A stretch of DNA of 64,000 nucleotides. Source: Metasolibacillus sp. (GTDB lineage Bacteria; Bacillota; Bacilli; Bacillales_A; Planococcaceae). Both the position numbers and the translations under genes were made by a program. The first letter of the stretch is position 1, and the number at the start of each line of letters is the position of its first letter. Below the pieces are notes generated by a model. That model made no database searches, was not told where the DNA came from, and worked only from the letters and a program-made list of their open reading frames with translations. This document shows, piece by piece, positions 42,742 to 53,783 of this stretch. The DNA lies in contig NZ_JAMBIZ010000003.1 in assembly GCF_025291715.1 (NCBI RefSeq), positions 62,001 through 126,000 of the forward strand. The letters run 5' to 3'.

Positions 42742-45700
42742 ATGCGGTCGTTAGTCAATTTTGTTCTGAAAAATAAATTAGCTGTGTGGTTATTAACGAT
42801 TATTGTTACCGTTTCAGGTATTTATTCTGGTACACGAATGAAGATGGAGTCAATTCCTGATATTTCGATTCCCTATTTAATCGTTGTAGGTGTATATCCT
42901 GGAGCAACACCTGAGCAGGTAATGGATGAGATGTCCATACCATTTGAGAAAAAAGTAGAAAGCTTAGAAGATGTCAAGTCAGTCTTTTCGACATCATCAT
43001 CAAACGTTTCACAAGTGCAAATTGAGTATGATTATGGCGTTGATATGGATGAGAAAAAACGCCAGCTTGAATCAGCTTTAGATGATATTGTATTACCTGA
43101 AGAAGCGCAAAAGCCTTCTGTTATGGCAATTAGCATGAATATGATGCCTGTTGTCGCATTGTCTGTGAGTAGCTCACAGGAAGATATCGTGGAGCTAACT
43201 TCAACAGTCGAGGATATTATTTTACCAAAGCTGAATAAAATTGAAGGTGTTGCATCTGCTTCCATTACAGGTCAGCATATTGAGCAAGTGTCATTTAAAT
43301 ACGATGATGCGAAAATGGCGGAGCTAGGCTTAACAGAAGATACAGTGAAGCAAATGATTCAGGCGAGCGATATGGCTTTATCGCTAGGGTTATATGAATT
43401 TACTGTTGGTGAACAAGCGGTTTCAGTCGATGGGAAAGTACAATCTGTTGATGAATTAAAAGAGCTTTTAATTCCAGTTACACCATCAGCAGAAAACCCT
43501 TCGCCATTTGTTCGTTTAGGCGATATTGCGACAATTGAAGTGGAAGGGAAAGTACAATCTATTTCCCGTACAAACGGAGAAGATTCAATCAGTGTGCAAA
43601 TTGTTAAAGCGCAAGATGCAAATACTGTAACAGTTGTCAATGCAGTGAAGGATTTAATCGATGAGGAAACAGCGAAAATTGATGGCTTAATTATTGACGT
43701 ATCGCTTGACCAAGGGAAACCAATTGAGGATTCTGTCTTTACCATGATTGAAAAAGCAGTATTCGGTGGTGCAATCGCTGTATTAATTATTTTATTATTT
43801 TTACGTGATTTTAAATCGACAATTATTTCAATTATTTCGATTCCAGTCTCTGTCTTTATGGCATTGCTATTATTAAACTGGATGGATATTACGTTAAATA
43901 TTATGACATTAGGTGCAATTACGGTTGCAATTGGGCGTGTAATTGATGACTCCATTGTCGTTGTGGAAAATATTTATCGTCGTATTCACTTGAAGCAAGA
44001 AAAGTTAACAGGTCGTGCGTTAATTCGTGAGGCAACAATTGAAATGTTCAAGCCAATTTTATCCTCTACATTAGTAACAGTGGCGGTATTTGCACCGTTA
44101 ATGTTCGTAGGCGGTATGGTTGGTGAGCTATTTATGCCATTCGCTTTAACGATGTCGTTTGCATTAGGGGCATCATTATTAGTAGCAATTACGATTGTAC
44201 CAGCATTATCTCATTTCTTATTCCGTAAAAAGGTATATGGTGAGAAAACAGAAAGCCAGCATAAAGAGGTTGGCAAGCTAGCAGTTTGGTATAAAGGTAT
44301 TTTAGAAAAAGCATTAAACCATAAATTCATTACATCAGCAATTGCTGTTGTGATGCTTGTTGGCTCACTTGCTTTAACACCATTAATTGGCTTCAGCTTC
44401 TTAGGTTCACAGGAAGAAAAGGTCATGTACTTAACGTATACTCCAGCAACGGGTGAGCTGAAAGACGAAACAGAGGAAAATGTGAATATTGTCGAGCAAG
44501 AATTAATGAAGCGCGATGATATAGATATTGTACAGGTGTCGATTACAGACGCGGAAAGTGCTGATCCAGCAACAATGATGATGGGTGGCGCTGGTGGCGG
44601 TGCATTAATGTACTTAATTTTCGACCCAGAGATGAAGGATTTCCCAGGCGCTCGTAAAGAGGTAGAGGACTATGTATTCAATATCGGACAATCGGGTGAA
44701 TGGAAGTCGCAGGATTTCGCTTCAATGGGCGGCATGGGCTCAAGCGAGGTAAGCTATACATTGTATAGTGAAGATCTTGATAATTTACGTAAATCGGTGG
44801 AGCAAGTAGAGGAAGCATTACGCGATGTGGATGGCTTGGAAGATGTCAAGTCTGACAATGAAAATCCATATGTTGAGCATATTTTAAAAGTAGAGCAGCA
44901 AAATGTCTTGCAATATGGCTTAACGACAGCGCAAATTGTCATGGCACTATCACCACAAGGCACGTCTGAAACATTGACAACTGTTGAGCACAACGGCAAA
45001 GATATTAATGTCATTGTCAAGCGTGAAGCGAGAACGGCTGCGAAATCTATTGATGATATTTTAGCAACAGAAATTCCAACTGCATTAGGTACAACAATGA
45101 AAATTGGGGACTTAGTCGATGTGGAAGAGAGTACAGCGCTAAATTCATTAGCACGTTCAAAAGGTGAATACTTTGCAACAGTAACAGGAAAAATTATTGG
45201 TAATGATATTTCCAAAGCGACAGCTGCTGCAGATAAGAAAATAGATGAGTTAGATTTACCAAAAGGTGTAACAACAGGCGTTTCTGGTGTTGCCGCAGAT
45301 ATGACAGAGGCATTCACGCAATTAGGTATTGCAATGCTAGCGGCGATTGCGATTGTTTACTTCATTCTTGTTGTCACATTCGGTGAAGGGTTAGCACCAT
45401 TTGCGATTTTATTCTCATTACCATTCGCAGTTATCGGTGCATTTGTTGGTCTATTTGTGACAGGGCAAACAATTTCTGTATCGGTAATGATGGGGATGCT
45501 GATGTTGATTGGTATCGTTGTGACCAATGCCATCGTATTAGTGGACCGTATTATTCATATGGAGCGCGATGGTATGGTGATGCGCGAGGCAATTTTAGAG
45601 GCAGGGATGACGCGTTTACGACCAATTTTAATGACGGCAATCGCAACAATTGGTGCGATGCTACCGATGGCGTTTGGTAGCGCAGGTGGTGGTCTAATTT

Positions 45701-45834
45701 CAAAAGACTTAGCTGTCACAGTAATTGGTGGTTTATTATCATCCACATTGCTAACATTAGTTGTTGTACCAATCGTTTATGAAATGTTATCGAAAATGCT
45801 GAAGAAAAATCGTCAGGATAACGAAGAGAACTAG
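42742..45834 (+). CDS. RND family efflux transporter (SwrC/AcrB-like)
   Basis: 1030 residues. One N-terminal helix, a large external domain, then helices 2-6 around AIGRVIDDSIVVVENIYRR (the family's GxxxDxxxxxxEN motif), a second external domain and six more helices near the C-terminus. Homologous in layout to B. subtilis SwrC (YerP), which exports surfactin and other amphiphiles and works without an outer-membrane channel. Met/Gly-rich MMMGGAGGGA (around 610) is unusual. It is repressed, probably, by the divergent TetR protein. No membrane-fusion protein is encoded next to it. Confidence 0.92.
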   Translation: MRSLVNFVLKNKLAVWLLTIIVTVSGIYSGTRMKMESIPDISIPYLIVVGVYPGATPEQVMDEMSIPFEKKVESLEDVKSVFSTSSSNVSQVQIEYDYGVDMDEKKRQLESALDDIVLPEEAQKPSVMAISMNMMPVVALSVSSSQEDIVELTSTVEDIILPKLNKIEGVASASITGQHIEQVSFKYDDAKMAELGLTEDTVKQMIQASDMALSLGLYEFTVGEQAVSVDGKVQSVDELKELLIPVTPSAENPSPFVRLGDIATIEVEGKVQSISRTNGEDSISVQIVKAQDANTVTVVNAVKDLIDEETAKIDGLIIDVSLDQGKPIEDSVFTMIEKAVFGGAIAVLIILLFLRDFKSTIISIISIPVSVFMALLLLNWMDITLNIMTLGAITVAIGRVIDDSIVVVENIYRRIHLKQEKLTGRALIREATIEMFKPILSSTLVTVAVFAPLMFVGGMVGELFMPFALTMSFALGASLLVAITIVPALSHFLFRKKVYGEKTESQHKEVGKLAVWYKGILEKALNHKFITSAIAVVMLVGSLALTPLIGFSFLGSQEEKVMYLTYTPATGELKDETEENVNIVEQELMKRDDIDIVQVSITDAESADPATMMMGGAGGGALMYLIFDPEMKDFPGARKEVEDYVFNIGQSGEWKSQDFASMGGMGSSEVSYTLYSEDLDNLRKSVEQVEEALRDVDGLEDVKSDNENPYVEHILKVEQQNVLQYGLTTAQIVMALSPQGTSETLTTVEHNGKDINVIVKREARTAAKSIDDILATEIPTALGTTMKIGDLVDVEESTALNSLARSKGEYFATVTGKIIGNDISKATAAADKKIDELDLPKGVTTGVSGVAADMTEAFTQLGIAMLAAIAIVYFILVVTFGEGLAPFAILFSLPFAVIGAFVGLFVTGQTISVSVMMGMLMLIGIVVTNAIVLVDRIIHMERDGMVMREAILEAGMTRLRPILMTAIATIGAMLPMAFGSAGGGLISKDLAVTVIGGLLSSTLLTLVVVPIVYEMLSKMLKKNRQDNEEN

Positions 45835-45837
45835 AAG

Positions 45838-45880
45838 AGAGGGGGCGTCCGAAAAGTCATTTTGGGACGCTCCCTTTTTT
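45838..45880 (+). terminator. Terminator of the RND gene
   Basis: AGGGGGCGTCC and GGGACGCTCCCT form a stem with one G-U step around an A/T-rich centre, followed by a T-run to 45880. Confidence 0.88.
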
Positions 45881-45933
45881 GGCTAGTAAGGAAAAATAGA
45901 AAATGGTATCGTAGTAAAAAAGGGGGAGTAGTT

Positions 45934-47274
45934 ATGGAACATTATCAAGTTGCAGTGATAGGGGCAGGACCTGGGGGATATGTTGCAGCAATACATGCTG
46001 CCAAAAGCGGCTTAAAGGTTGCACTTGTAGAAAAAGATAAAGTCGGAGGTGCCTGCTATAATGTCGGCTGTATTCCATCAAAAATCATGCTGGAGCATAG
46101 CAAGCTCGTACAGGAAATTCGTCGTGGCACAGATTGGGGCATTACTGTACCAACAATCGATATTGATTTTCCAAAGCTAATGAAGCGTAAAGACGCCGTA
46201 GTAGCTGAATTGCTGGATAATATCGAAGGCTTTATTGAAAGTGCGCATATTACGATGTATCGCGGTGAGGCGAGCGTGACGGCAGAGCGCAAGGTGATGG
46301 TTGGAGAAAAAGCGTTTACAGCAGACTATGTCATTTTAGCAACAGGTAGTCGTCCATTTGTTCCGCCATTTAAAGGGATTGAAACTGCGAATTATTATAC
46401 GACAGATACGTTTTTTGCGATGGTGGAATTGCCAAAGCAGCTAACGATTATTGGTGGGGGAGTAATCGCCATCGAAATGGCATTCGCCTTAGCGCCGATG
46501 GGGACAAAAGTGACAGTATTAAACCATAGTCAGGATATTTTGCAAACAGAGGAGCCGGATGCGCGCCCGTTAATTCGCCAACGCATGGCACAGCTAGGCA
46601 TTGAACTTATCACAGATTTTACCTTTGAAGAAATTCAAGACAATGAAATACATACGTCAAAAGGTGTTTTTACGTATGAAAATTTATTGTTCGCTACAGG
46701 GCGTCGTCCAAACACGCAAATTGCTGAAGCATTAGAGTTGACAATGGATGGTCGTTTAATAGCGGTGAATAATCATTATGAAACGAGCGTTCCAGGCATT
46801 TATGCGATTGGCGATTTAGTGGGTGGCTTCCAATTAGCGCATTCTGCAAGCGCAGAAGGTGTGCATGCAGTGGATTATATTTTAGGTAAGCATCCACGCG
46901 TCATCAATCAGCAGGAAATTCCACGCTGTGTATACACACATCCTGAAATTGCGACATTTGGTATGCTAGAGCATGAAGCACCAACAGACTCTATTGTGAC
47001 AAAAATGTATTTGCCAACAAATCCGAAAGCATTGCTTGAAGGCAACATTCAAGGTTTTATGAAATTTGTTGCAAGCCCAGAAGGCGATATTTATGGCGCA
47101 TGTGTTGTTGGAGATGGTGCAACGGAAATGATCAATGCGATGTTAGCATGTAAAATTACTGGTGGCTCTGTGAAGGATTTAGCTCGAATGGTATTCCCAC
47201 ACCCAACAGTGAGCGAGCATATTGGCGATGCGGCACGTGCGGTCTTTGGTAAAGCAATCCATTTGAAAGCATAA
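45934..47274 (+). CDS. Dihydrolipoyl dehydrogenase-like flavoprotein, stand-alone
   Basis: 446 residues from ATG 45934; the longer reading begins in the terminator. FAD motif GAGPGGYVAAIHAAK, redox disulfide GGACYNVGCIPSK (canonical GGTCLNVGCIPSK), NAD motif GGGVIAIEMA and the C-terminal active-site HPTVSEHIGDA are all present, so it should be active. No E1, E2 or lipoate genes are nearby, so it may serve another lipoyl or disulfide substrate, or be a spare copy. Ends over a strong promoter for the RNA that follows. Confidence 0.88.
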   Translation: MEHYQVAVIGAGPGGYVAAIHAAKSGLKVALVEKDKVGGACYNVGCIPSKIMLEHSKLVQEIRRGTDWGITVPTIDIDFPKLMKRKDAVVAELLDNIEGFIESAHITMYRGEASVTAERKVMVGEKAFTADYVILATGSRPFVPPFKGIETANYYTTDTFFAMVELPKQLTIIGGGVIAIEMAFALAPMGTKVTVLNHSQDILQTEEPDARPLIRQRMAQLGIELITDFTFEEIQDNEIHTSKGVFTYENLLFATGRRPNTQIAEALELTMDGRLIAVNNHYETSVPGIYAIGDLVGGFQLAHSASAEGVHAVDYILGKHPRVINQQEIPRCVYTHPEIATFGMLEHEAPTDSIVTKMYLPTNPKALLEGNIQGFMKFVASPEGDIYGACVVGDGATEMINAMLACKITGGSVKDLARMVFPHPTVSEHIGDAARAVFGKAIHLKA

Positions 47275-47291
47275 TGATAATTTGCTATAAT
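47263..47291 (+). promoter_or_regulatory. Near-consensus sigma-A promoter for the putative small RNA
   Basis: TTGAAA (47263-47268), a 17-base spacer, TATAAT (47286-47291), with an extended -10 TGC. It overlaps the last codons of the flavoprotein gene, and no protein gene follows on this strand for over 2 kb. Confidence 0.82.
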
Positions 47292-47297
47292 GTAAAC

Positions 47298-47412
47298 TAG
47301 GTGCCAAACCTACGTAAAGTTTCGACTTTACAACAGAAGCATCCACTAACAGCACGGATTTGCTGGGAAGCTTTTGCCAAAGAGCAGGGAGATGAGCCCC
47401 TGCTCGTTTTTT
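47298..47412 (+). ncRNA. Putative small RNA, about 115 nt
   Basis: Predicted start about 47298 from the promoter. Structure readable by eye: TAGGT-gccaa-ACCTA (47298-47312); GTAAAGT-ttcg-ACTTTAC (47314-47331), a perfect stem with a UUCG loop; an AGCA...TGCT element in 47350-47364; and a strong terminator, GAGCAGGG (47382-47389) with CCCTGCTC (47398-47405) and six T. No ORF with a ribosome site. It lies where B. subtilis has a 6S-type RNA locus near rarA, but I see no 6S-like long helix. It has no downstream gene on its strand, so a trans-acting RNA is more likely than a riboswitch. No family recognised. Confidence 0.7.
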
Positions 47413-47464
47413 ATTTGATGATAAAAATGTAATACCCCTCCATAACATGAAGCTTCCTTCCCTC

Positions 47465-47710
47465 TCAAAATTTCGGTTTTGTAAAATATGTAACTACTGC
47501 AATTAAATAAAAAAAGAAATTCCCAAGGATTAGAACAACTAGAAAATCATGCGCCCAAAATAAAGATTTTATTAAAATTGTAAAAGAGATAGGTAAAATA
47601 ATAGCGTAAGTTAACTTTCCGTATTTACCAAAATAAGCTTGAAAAATAACAAGAATAAAAGTTAGAAGAATCGGATAATAAAAAGTTATGAAACCTATTA
47701 GATAGCTCAT
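47465..47710 (-). CDS. Small membrane protein, unknown
   Basis: 81 residues with three hydrophobic helices (about 4-27, 35-50 and 54-74) and a short basic tail. GGGGGG before ATG on the minus strand is a plausible ribosome site. No family recognised. Its stop is about 50 bases from the end of the convergent small RNA, so the transcripts may touch. Confidence 0.6.
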   Translation of the reverse strand: MSYLIGFITFYYPILLTFILVIFQAYFGKYGKLTYAIILPISFTILIKSLFWAHDFLVVLILGNFFFYLIAVVTYFTKPKF

Positions 47711-47890
47711 TAAATCCCCCCAAAGGTTAATATACCATATAATATAATTTTGTATTATATATACAAGGATTTTTGTGGAAATATATTTAATAAATAGGAG
47801 GGATTTATTTTATTTCCAAAGAGAGTTGGTAGATTTATTTATAATAAATACAATTCGATTGGCTTGTCTAAGCTGATAATAAAGTTTGGA

Positions 47891-47947
47891 AAAACCCAAA
47901 ATTATTAGAGGACACTTATTTTGTGTGGACTAATAGTTTTGGGTTTT
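47891..47947 (-). terminator. Long imperfect inverted repeat downstream of rarA
   Basis: Arms 47891-47915 and 47923-47947 pair over about 25 bases, outer part AAAACCCAAAA/TTTTGGGTTTT perfect, with a three-base mismatch near the seven-base loop. It lies some 30 bases after the rarA stop (minus strand) and ends in U residues, so it can terminate rarA. It is longer than a usual terminator. The 47711-47880 stretch beside it is AT-rich and I see nothing else in it. Confidence 0.6.
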
Positions 47948-47979
47948 GAATTTTACGAATTTCTTATAAATTTTATAAC

Positions 47980-49260
47980 TTACATTTTAAACGATTTCAA
48001 TTTCTCATAAATACTCGCCATCCGTTTTTCCTCTCCTGCAATCACAGGCTTATAAAACTCCATTCCAACAAGTGCATCAGGTAGGTATTGCTGATTAATC
48101 CATCCACCAAAGGTGCCGATTGGCGTGTCGTGTGGATATTGATAGCCGATATGCCCTAATTCCTTTGCGCCTGCATAGTGGGCATCCTTTAAGTGATTCG
48201 GAATGTCACCGGTTTTTCCTTCATGAATAGCAGCAATGGCGGCATCAAGCGCTTTATAGGCAGAGTTTGATTTATCGCTTAAGCACATCTCGACAACAGC
48301 GGCAGCGAGTGGGATGCGTGCCTCTGGTAAACCGAGCTTTTGTGCTGCTTCTGTAGCTGCATTGACATGTGCACCAACCGCTGGATTAGCAAGGCCGATA
48401 TCTTCGTAGGCAATCACTAAAAGTCGTCGACATACTGCGACAATATCGCCAGATTCTAATAAATGTGCTAAATAATATAAAGCAGCATTTGTGTCGCTGC
48501 CACGAATTGATTTTTGTAAGGCGGATAATAAATTATAAAAATGTGAGCCACCTTTGTCACCATAAACGCCAATGCGCTTCGCTAAATGTTCAATTGCGCG
48601 GTCACTTAATACCGTTACGCCGTCTTGTTCATCAGAGGCATAATAAACAGATTCTAATAATGTTAATGATTTACGTGCATCGCCATTGCTTGCTTCCGCT
48701 ATTTTTATGAGCTGCTCATTTGTTGCAGAAACGCCAAGCTTACCAAGTCCACGTTCTTTATCTGTCAAAGCCTGCTGTAGCAATGTACAAACATCCTCAA
48801 CGGTTAAACGTGTCAGCTGCAAAATTTCCCCACAGCGTGAGCGAATAGCAGGGTTCACACTATGAAACGGATTTTCCGTCGTTGCTCCAATTAAGACGAT
48901 GGAACCATTCTCGACATGGGGTAACAAAGTATCTTGCTGTAATTTATTAAAACGGTGAATCTCATCTAAGAATAAAATAACTTTGCCTGACATTCTTGCA
49001 TCCATCACAACTTGTTCAATATCGCTTTTTCCTGCCTGTGTTGCATTTAAAGCGAAAAATGGCAGCTTGGAACTACCTGCAATAGCGCTTGCAATAGAAG
49101 TCTTGCCAACACCAGGTGGACCGTAAAGCAACATGGAAGGCACATGCCCTTTAATAATCATTTTGTAGAGGGCGCTATCCTTACCAATAATGTCTTCCTG
49201 TCCAACAACTTCATCTAAATTGCGTGGTCGCATTTTATAAGCTAAAGGTTCGTTGTGCAT
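47980..49260 (-). CDS. rarA: Replication-associated recombination protein A (AAA+ ATPase)
   Basis: 426 residues. Walker [10 protein letters not shown], Walker [14 protein letters not shown], sensor 1 IGATTENPF, and the C-terminal RarA/MgsA domain with [16 protein letters not shown] and [14 protein letters not shown]. It acts at stalled forks with RecA and the clamp loader. Divergent from cymR, the same neighbourhood as yrvN-cymR in B. subtilis. Confidence 0.95.
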   Translation of the reverse strand: MHNEPLAYKMRPRNLDEVVGQEDIIGKDSALYKMIIKGHVPSMLLYGPPGVGKTSIASAIAGSSKLPFFALNATQAGKSDIEQVVMDARMSGKVILFLDEIHRFNKLQQDTLLPHVENGSIVLIGATTENPFHSVNPAIRSRCGEILQLTRLTVEDVCTLLQQALTDKERGLGKLGVSATNEQLIKIAEASNGDARKSLTLLESVYYASDEQDGVTVLSDRAIEHLAKRIGVYGDKGGSHFYNLLSALQKSIRGSDTNAALYYLAHLLESGDIVAVCRRLLVIAYEDIGLANPAVGAHVNAATEAAQKLGLPEARIPLAAAVVEMCLSDKSNSAYKALDAAIAAIHEGKTGDIPNHLKDAHYAGAKELGHIGYQYPHDTPIGTFGGWINQQYLPDALVGMEFYKPVIAGEEKRMASIYEKLKSFKM

Positions 49261-49399
49261 TGCTATACCAACTTTCTACATCCATTATCATCATTAATGA
49301 TAGTGCATTTTGTACTGGAAGAAAAGCAGAGGCTTTCACACTGTTTCTGTAACAACAATGAAAATTTCAATGTATTTCCGAGTGGAATAAAAGGAAATA

Positions 49400-49408
49400 T
49401 GCTATAAT
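49400..49408 (+). promoter_or_regulatory. Extended -10 promoter of cymR
   Basis: TGC-TATAAT (49400-49408) is an extended -10 box 40 bases before the cymR start. A good -35 is not visible. LAGGTG-like site GAGGTG precedes ATG 49448. Confidence 0.6.
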
Positions 49409-49447
49409 AAAACACATGAATGGACTAGAAAATTAGAGGTGTAATTT

Positions 49448-49867
49448 ATGAAAATTTCTACAAAAGGCCGATATGGCTTAACAATTATGATTGAATTAGC
49501 AAAGCATCATGGTGAAGGACCAATACCACTTCGTCAAATTGCAGCAGAAAAAGATTTATCGGAAGCCTATTTAGAGCAATTAGTTTCCCCACTGCGTAAC
49601 GCAGGCTTAGTAAAAAGTGTACGCGGTGCCTATGGAGGCTATATGCTTGCAAGCCCACCAGCAGAAATTTCAGCTGCTGATGTAATTCGCGTATTAGAAG
49701 GACCAATTCAGCCTGTTGAAGGGATTGAAGATGAGGAAGCACCACAGCGCGAGCTATGGATGCGCATTCGTGATGCAGTGAAAAATGTATTGGATACAAC
49801 GAGCTTAGAGGATTTAGCAAAATACACAGAGTCTTCACCTACAGATGGCTATATGTTTTATATTTAA
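49448..49867 (+). CDS. cymR: Rrf2 family regulator CymR, cysteine metabolism
   Basis: 139 residues, the length of B. subtilis CymR. Winged helix MKISTKGRYGLTIMIELA, then LRQIAAEKDLSEAYLEQL and VRGAYGGY. It has no cysteine cluster, so unlike IscR it does not bind Fe-S. CymR represses sulfur-uptake genes in complex with CysK. It heads the operon with the cysteine desulfurase (12-base gap) and mnmA. Confidence 0.93.
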   Translation: MKISTKGRYGLTIMIELAKHHGEGPIPLRQIAAEKDLSEAYLEQLVSPLRNAGLVKSVRGAYGGYMLASPPAEISAADVIRVLEGPIQPVEGIEDEEAPQRELWMRIRDAVKNVLDTTSLEDLAKYTESSPTDGYMFYI

Positions 49868-49879
49868 GGAGTTTATGCT

Positions 49880-52190
<2,311 letters not shown>

Positions 52191-52200
52191 GAGATTGAGC

Positions 52201-52860
52201 ATGTCCTTTAATGAACAAGGCATTCAAGCTTTTCAGGAAAAAAAATACGAGGAAGCAGCACAGTTTTTTACACAGGCGATTGAAGCGGAGCCAAATGATG
52301 CATTAGGCTATGTCAATTTCGGCAATTTATTAGCTGTGTTAAATGACGTGGAGCGTGCGGAACGTTTTTTCCAAAAAGCGATTACTGTTGATGAAAAATC
52401 AGCGACAGCTTATTATGGCTTAGCGAATTTATATTATAATGCGGAGCGCTATATTGAGGCGGCAAAGCTTTATCAAAAGTCGATTGAGCATGGCATTGAA
52501 GGCGCAGATGCTTATTATATGCTAGCAAAATCGTTTGAACGTGAGGAGCAGTATAAGCTGGCATTGCCATATATGCAGCGTGCGGCGGAGCTAGCCCCAA
52601 CGGATTTACAAATTCGCCTATCATATGGTATTTTGCTTTGCTCATTGGAGATGTTTGAACTGGCGCAAGGTGAGCTGCAATTTGTTATTGATGAAGATTG
52701 GAACAACGCAGATGCACATTATAATTTAGGTGTGCTTTATGCGGTATCAACAGAGCGTACTGATGATGCACTTTATCATTTAAAGCAAGCATTCACATTG
52801 CAGCCTGAGTTTGATCAAGCGAAATACATTTATGATATGGTCGCACAGCGCATGAACTAG
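52201..52860 (+). CDS. TPR repeat protein (YrrB-like)
   Basis: 219 residues from ATG 52201; a TTG two codons earlier is on the ribosome site. It is almost wholly tetratricopeptide repeats, about six: AAQFFTQAIEAEPNDALGY, AERFFQKAITVDEKSATAY, AAKLYQKSIE and so on. Likely a scaffold. It has the same neighbours as B. subtilis yrrB, between trmU and recD2. A terminator follows. Confidence 0.88.
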   Translation: MSFNEQGIQAFQEKKYEEAAQFFTQAIEAEPNDALGYVNFGNLLAVLNDVERAERFFQKAITVDEKSATAYYGLANLYYNAERYIEAAKLYQKSIEHGIEGADAYYMLAKSFEREEQYKLALPYMQRAAELAPTDLQIRLSYGILLCSLEMFELAQGELQFVIDEDWNNADAHYNLGVLYAVSTERTDDALYHLKQAFTLQPEFDQAKYIYDMVAQRMN

Positions 52861-52870
52861 CGTATAGCAT

Positions 52871-52912
52871 CCGTCCTTTTTCAGCATACTAATGAAAAAG
52901 GGCGGGTTTTTT
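52871..52912 (+). terminator. Terminator that contains the next gene's ribosome site
   Basis: CCGTCCTTTTTCA (52871-52883) pairs with TGAAAAAGGGCGG (52893-52905), followed by six T (52907-52912) directly against the ATG at 52913. The 3' arm holds AAAGGGCGGG, the only purine-rich site for the following gene. Confidence 0.85.
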
Positions 52913-53440
52913 ATGCTGACAGACAAACAGTTAATGAAATTGCGAAAAATGCTCATTATGGAAAAAGAGGATATGTCAAAAACAATTGCTGCTAAGGATC
53001 CAGTGAGTTTGCGTGATTCTGTCGATGAATTATCACTGCTATCGAATCATCCTGCCGATTTAGGGACAGAGCTATTCGAGCGTAGCAAGGATTTAACACT
53101 GCACACGCAAAATTATGACAAGCTTGAACAAATTGACAAGGCGCTTGCTCAAATGGACGAGGGCACATATGGGGTGTGCGTTAAGTGTAAACAGCCGATT
53201 CCATATGATCGCTTATGTGCAATTCCGTATACAAATGTTTGTGTCGAAGATAGCGAAGTCGTTGAAAAAATAACAGGAGACCCTGTCCTACATCCATTTC
53301 GTGTGGAGGAAGGTGTCAATGCTCTTGAAATAGCATTGGAGCAAGGAAATTGGGACGCCTATGATAAAGAGGTTATGGGCGATATTGATGATATCGAGAT
53401 AGAGAATTTACCAGCACAGGTTGAAGGGGACATGGAATAA
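52913..53440 (+). CDS. TraR/DksA-type zinc-finger protein (YteA-like)
   Basis: 175 residues from ATG 52913; an in-frame ATG at 52892 would lie in the terminator stem. N-terminal helical hairpin and then a DksA/TraR finger around residues 85-110, CVKCKQPIPYDRLC and NVCVED, where the second Cys pair is partly replaced, as in YteA proteins. The family is linked to sporulation or stress in bacilli; binding to polymerase is not shown. Confidence 0.83.
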   Translation: MLTDKQLMKLRKMLIMEKEDMSKTIAAKDPVSLRDSVDELSLLSNHPADLGTELFERSKDLTLHTQNYDKLEQIDKALAQMDEGTYGVCVKCKQPIPYDRLCAIPYTNVCVEDSEVVEKITGDPVLHPFRVEEGVNALEIALEQGNWDAYDKEVMGDIDDIEIENLPAQVEGDME

Positions 53441-53447
53441 ACATAAA

Positions 53448-53489
53448 GGCTATAAGGAAGGTACACCTGTCCTTATAGCCCTATTTTTT
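53448..53489. terminator. Terminator between convergent genes
   Basis: GGCTATAAGGA (53448-53458) and TCCTTATAGCC (53470-53480) form a perfect 11-bp stem followed by CTA and six T (53484-53489). Confidence 0.88.
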
Positions 53490-53778
53490 ATGGCTGACTA
53501 ACTACTGCATCCAATTTATAACGCTTATTAAATTCATCGACGAACACTTCTAAATCAATGGCAACCATAATATATGGCTCCTTTTTAAAGTCGCGCAAAT
53601 AGCTGCAAGTGGCCTTTAAAGATTTTGAAAATTCAAGCAACATTAACTCGTTATTTAAATGGACGTGTACTTCTTGTGGCTTGTCTCGTAAATTGATTTT
53701 GAAATAGCCCTCATCCACGATGCGTTCTAGGTTTGTCTCAACAAACGGAAAAATTAAATCTTGATAACGAATATACAT
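53488..53778 (-). CDS. Hypothetical protein, 96 aa
   Basis: 96 residues, no hydrophobic helix, mixed alpha/beta, with no motif I recognise. It starts five bases after the hisA stop, and its ribosome site GGAAGGAAG lies inside the 3' end of hisA, so it is translated with that gene. Cytosolic. No function can be assigned. Confidence 0.68.
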   Translation of the reverse strand: MYIRYQDLIFPFVETNLERIVDEGYFKINLRDKPQEVHVHLNNELMLLEFSKSLKATCSYLRDFKKEPYIMVAIDLEVFVDEFNKRYKLDAVVSQP

Positions 53779-53783
53779 AGTAA

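Noticed and set aside
43359..43955. Long antisense frames within the RND gene (also 44754-45317)
   Set aside because: These are open because of low GC and codon bias of the real gene on the plus strand; no ribosome site or motif.
45862..45933. N-terminal extension of the dihydrolipoyl dehydrogenase
   Set aside because: The extra 24 residues are encoded in the preceding terminator's T-run and have no ribosome site; the family begins just before the FAD motif.
47298..47412. Riboswitch or 6S RNA reading of the small RNA
   Set aside because: No downstream gene on that strand for a riboswitch to control, and no long near-continuous helix with a central bulge as in 6S RNA.
49485..49838. Antisense frame across cymR
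   Set aside because: Shadow of a well-supported gene, His/Leu-rich with no family.
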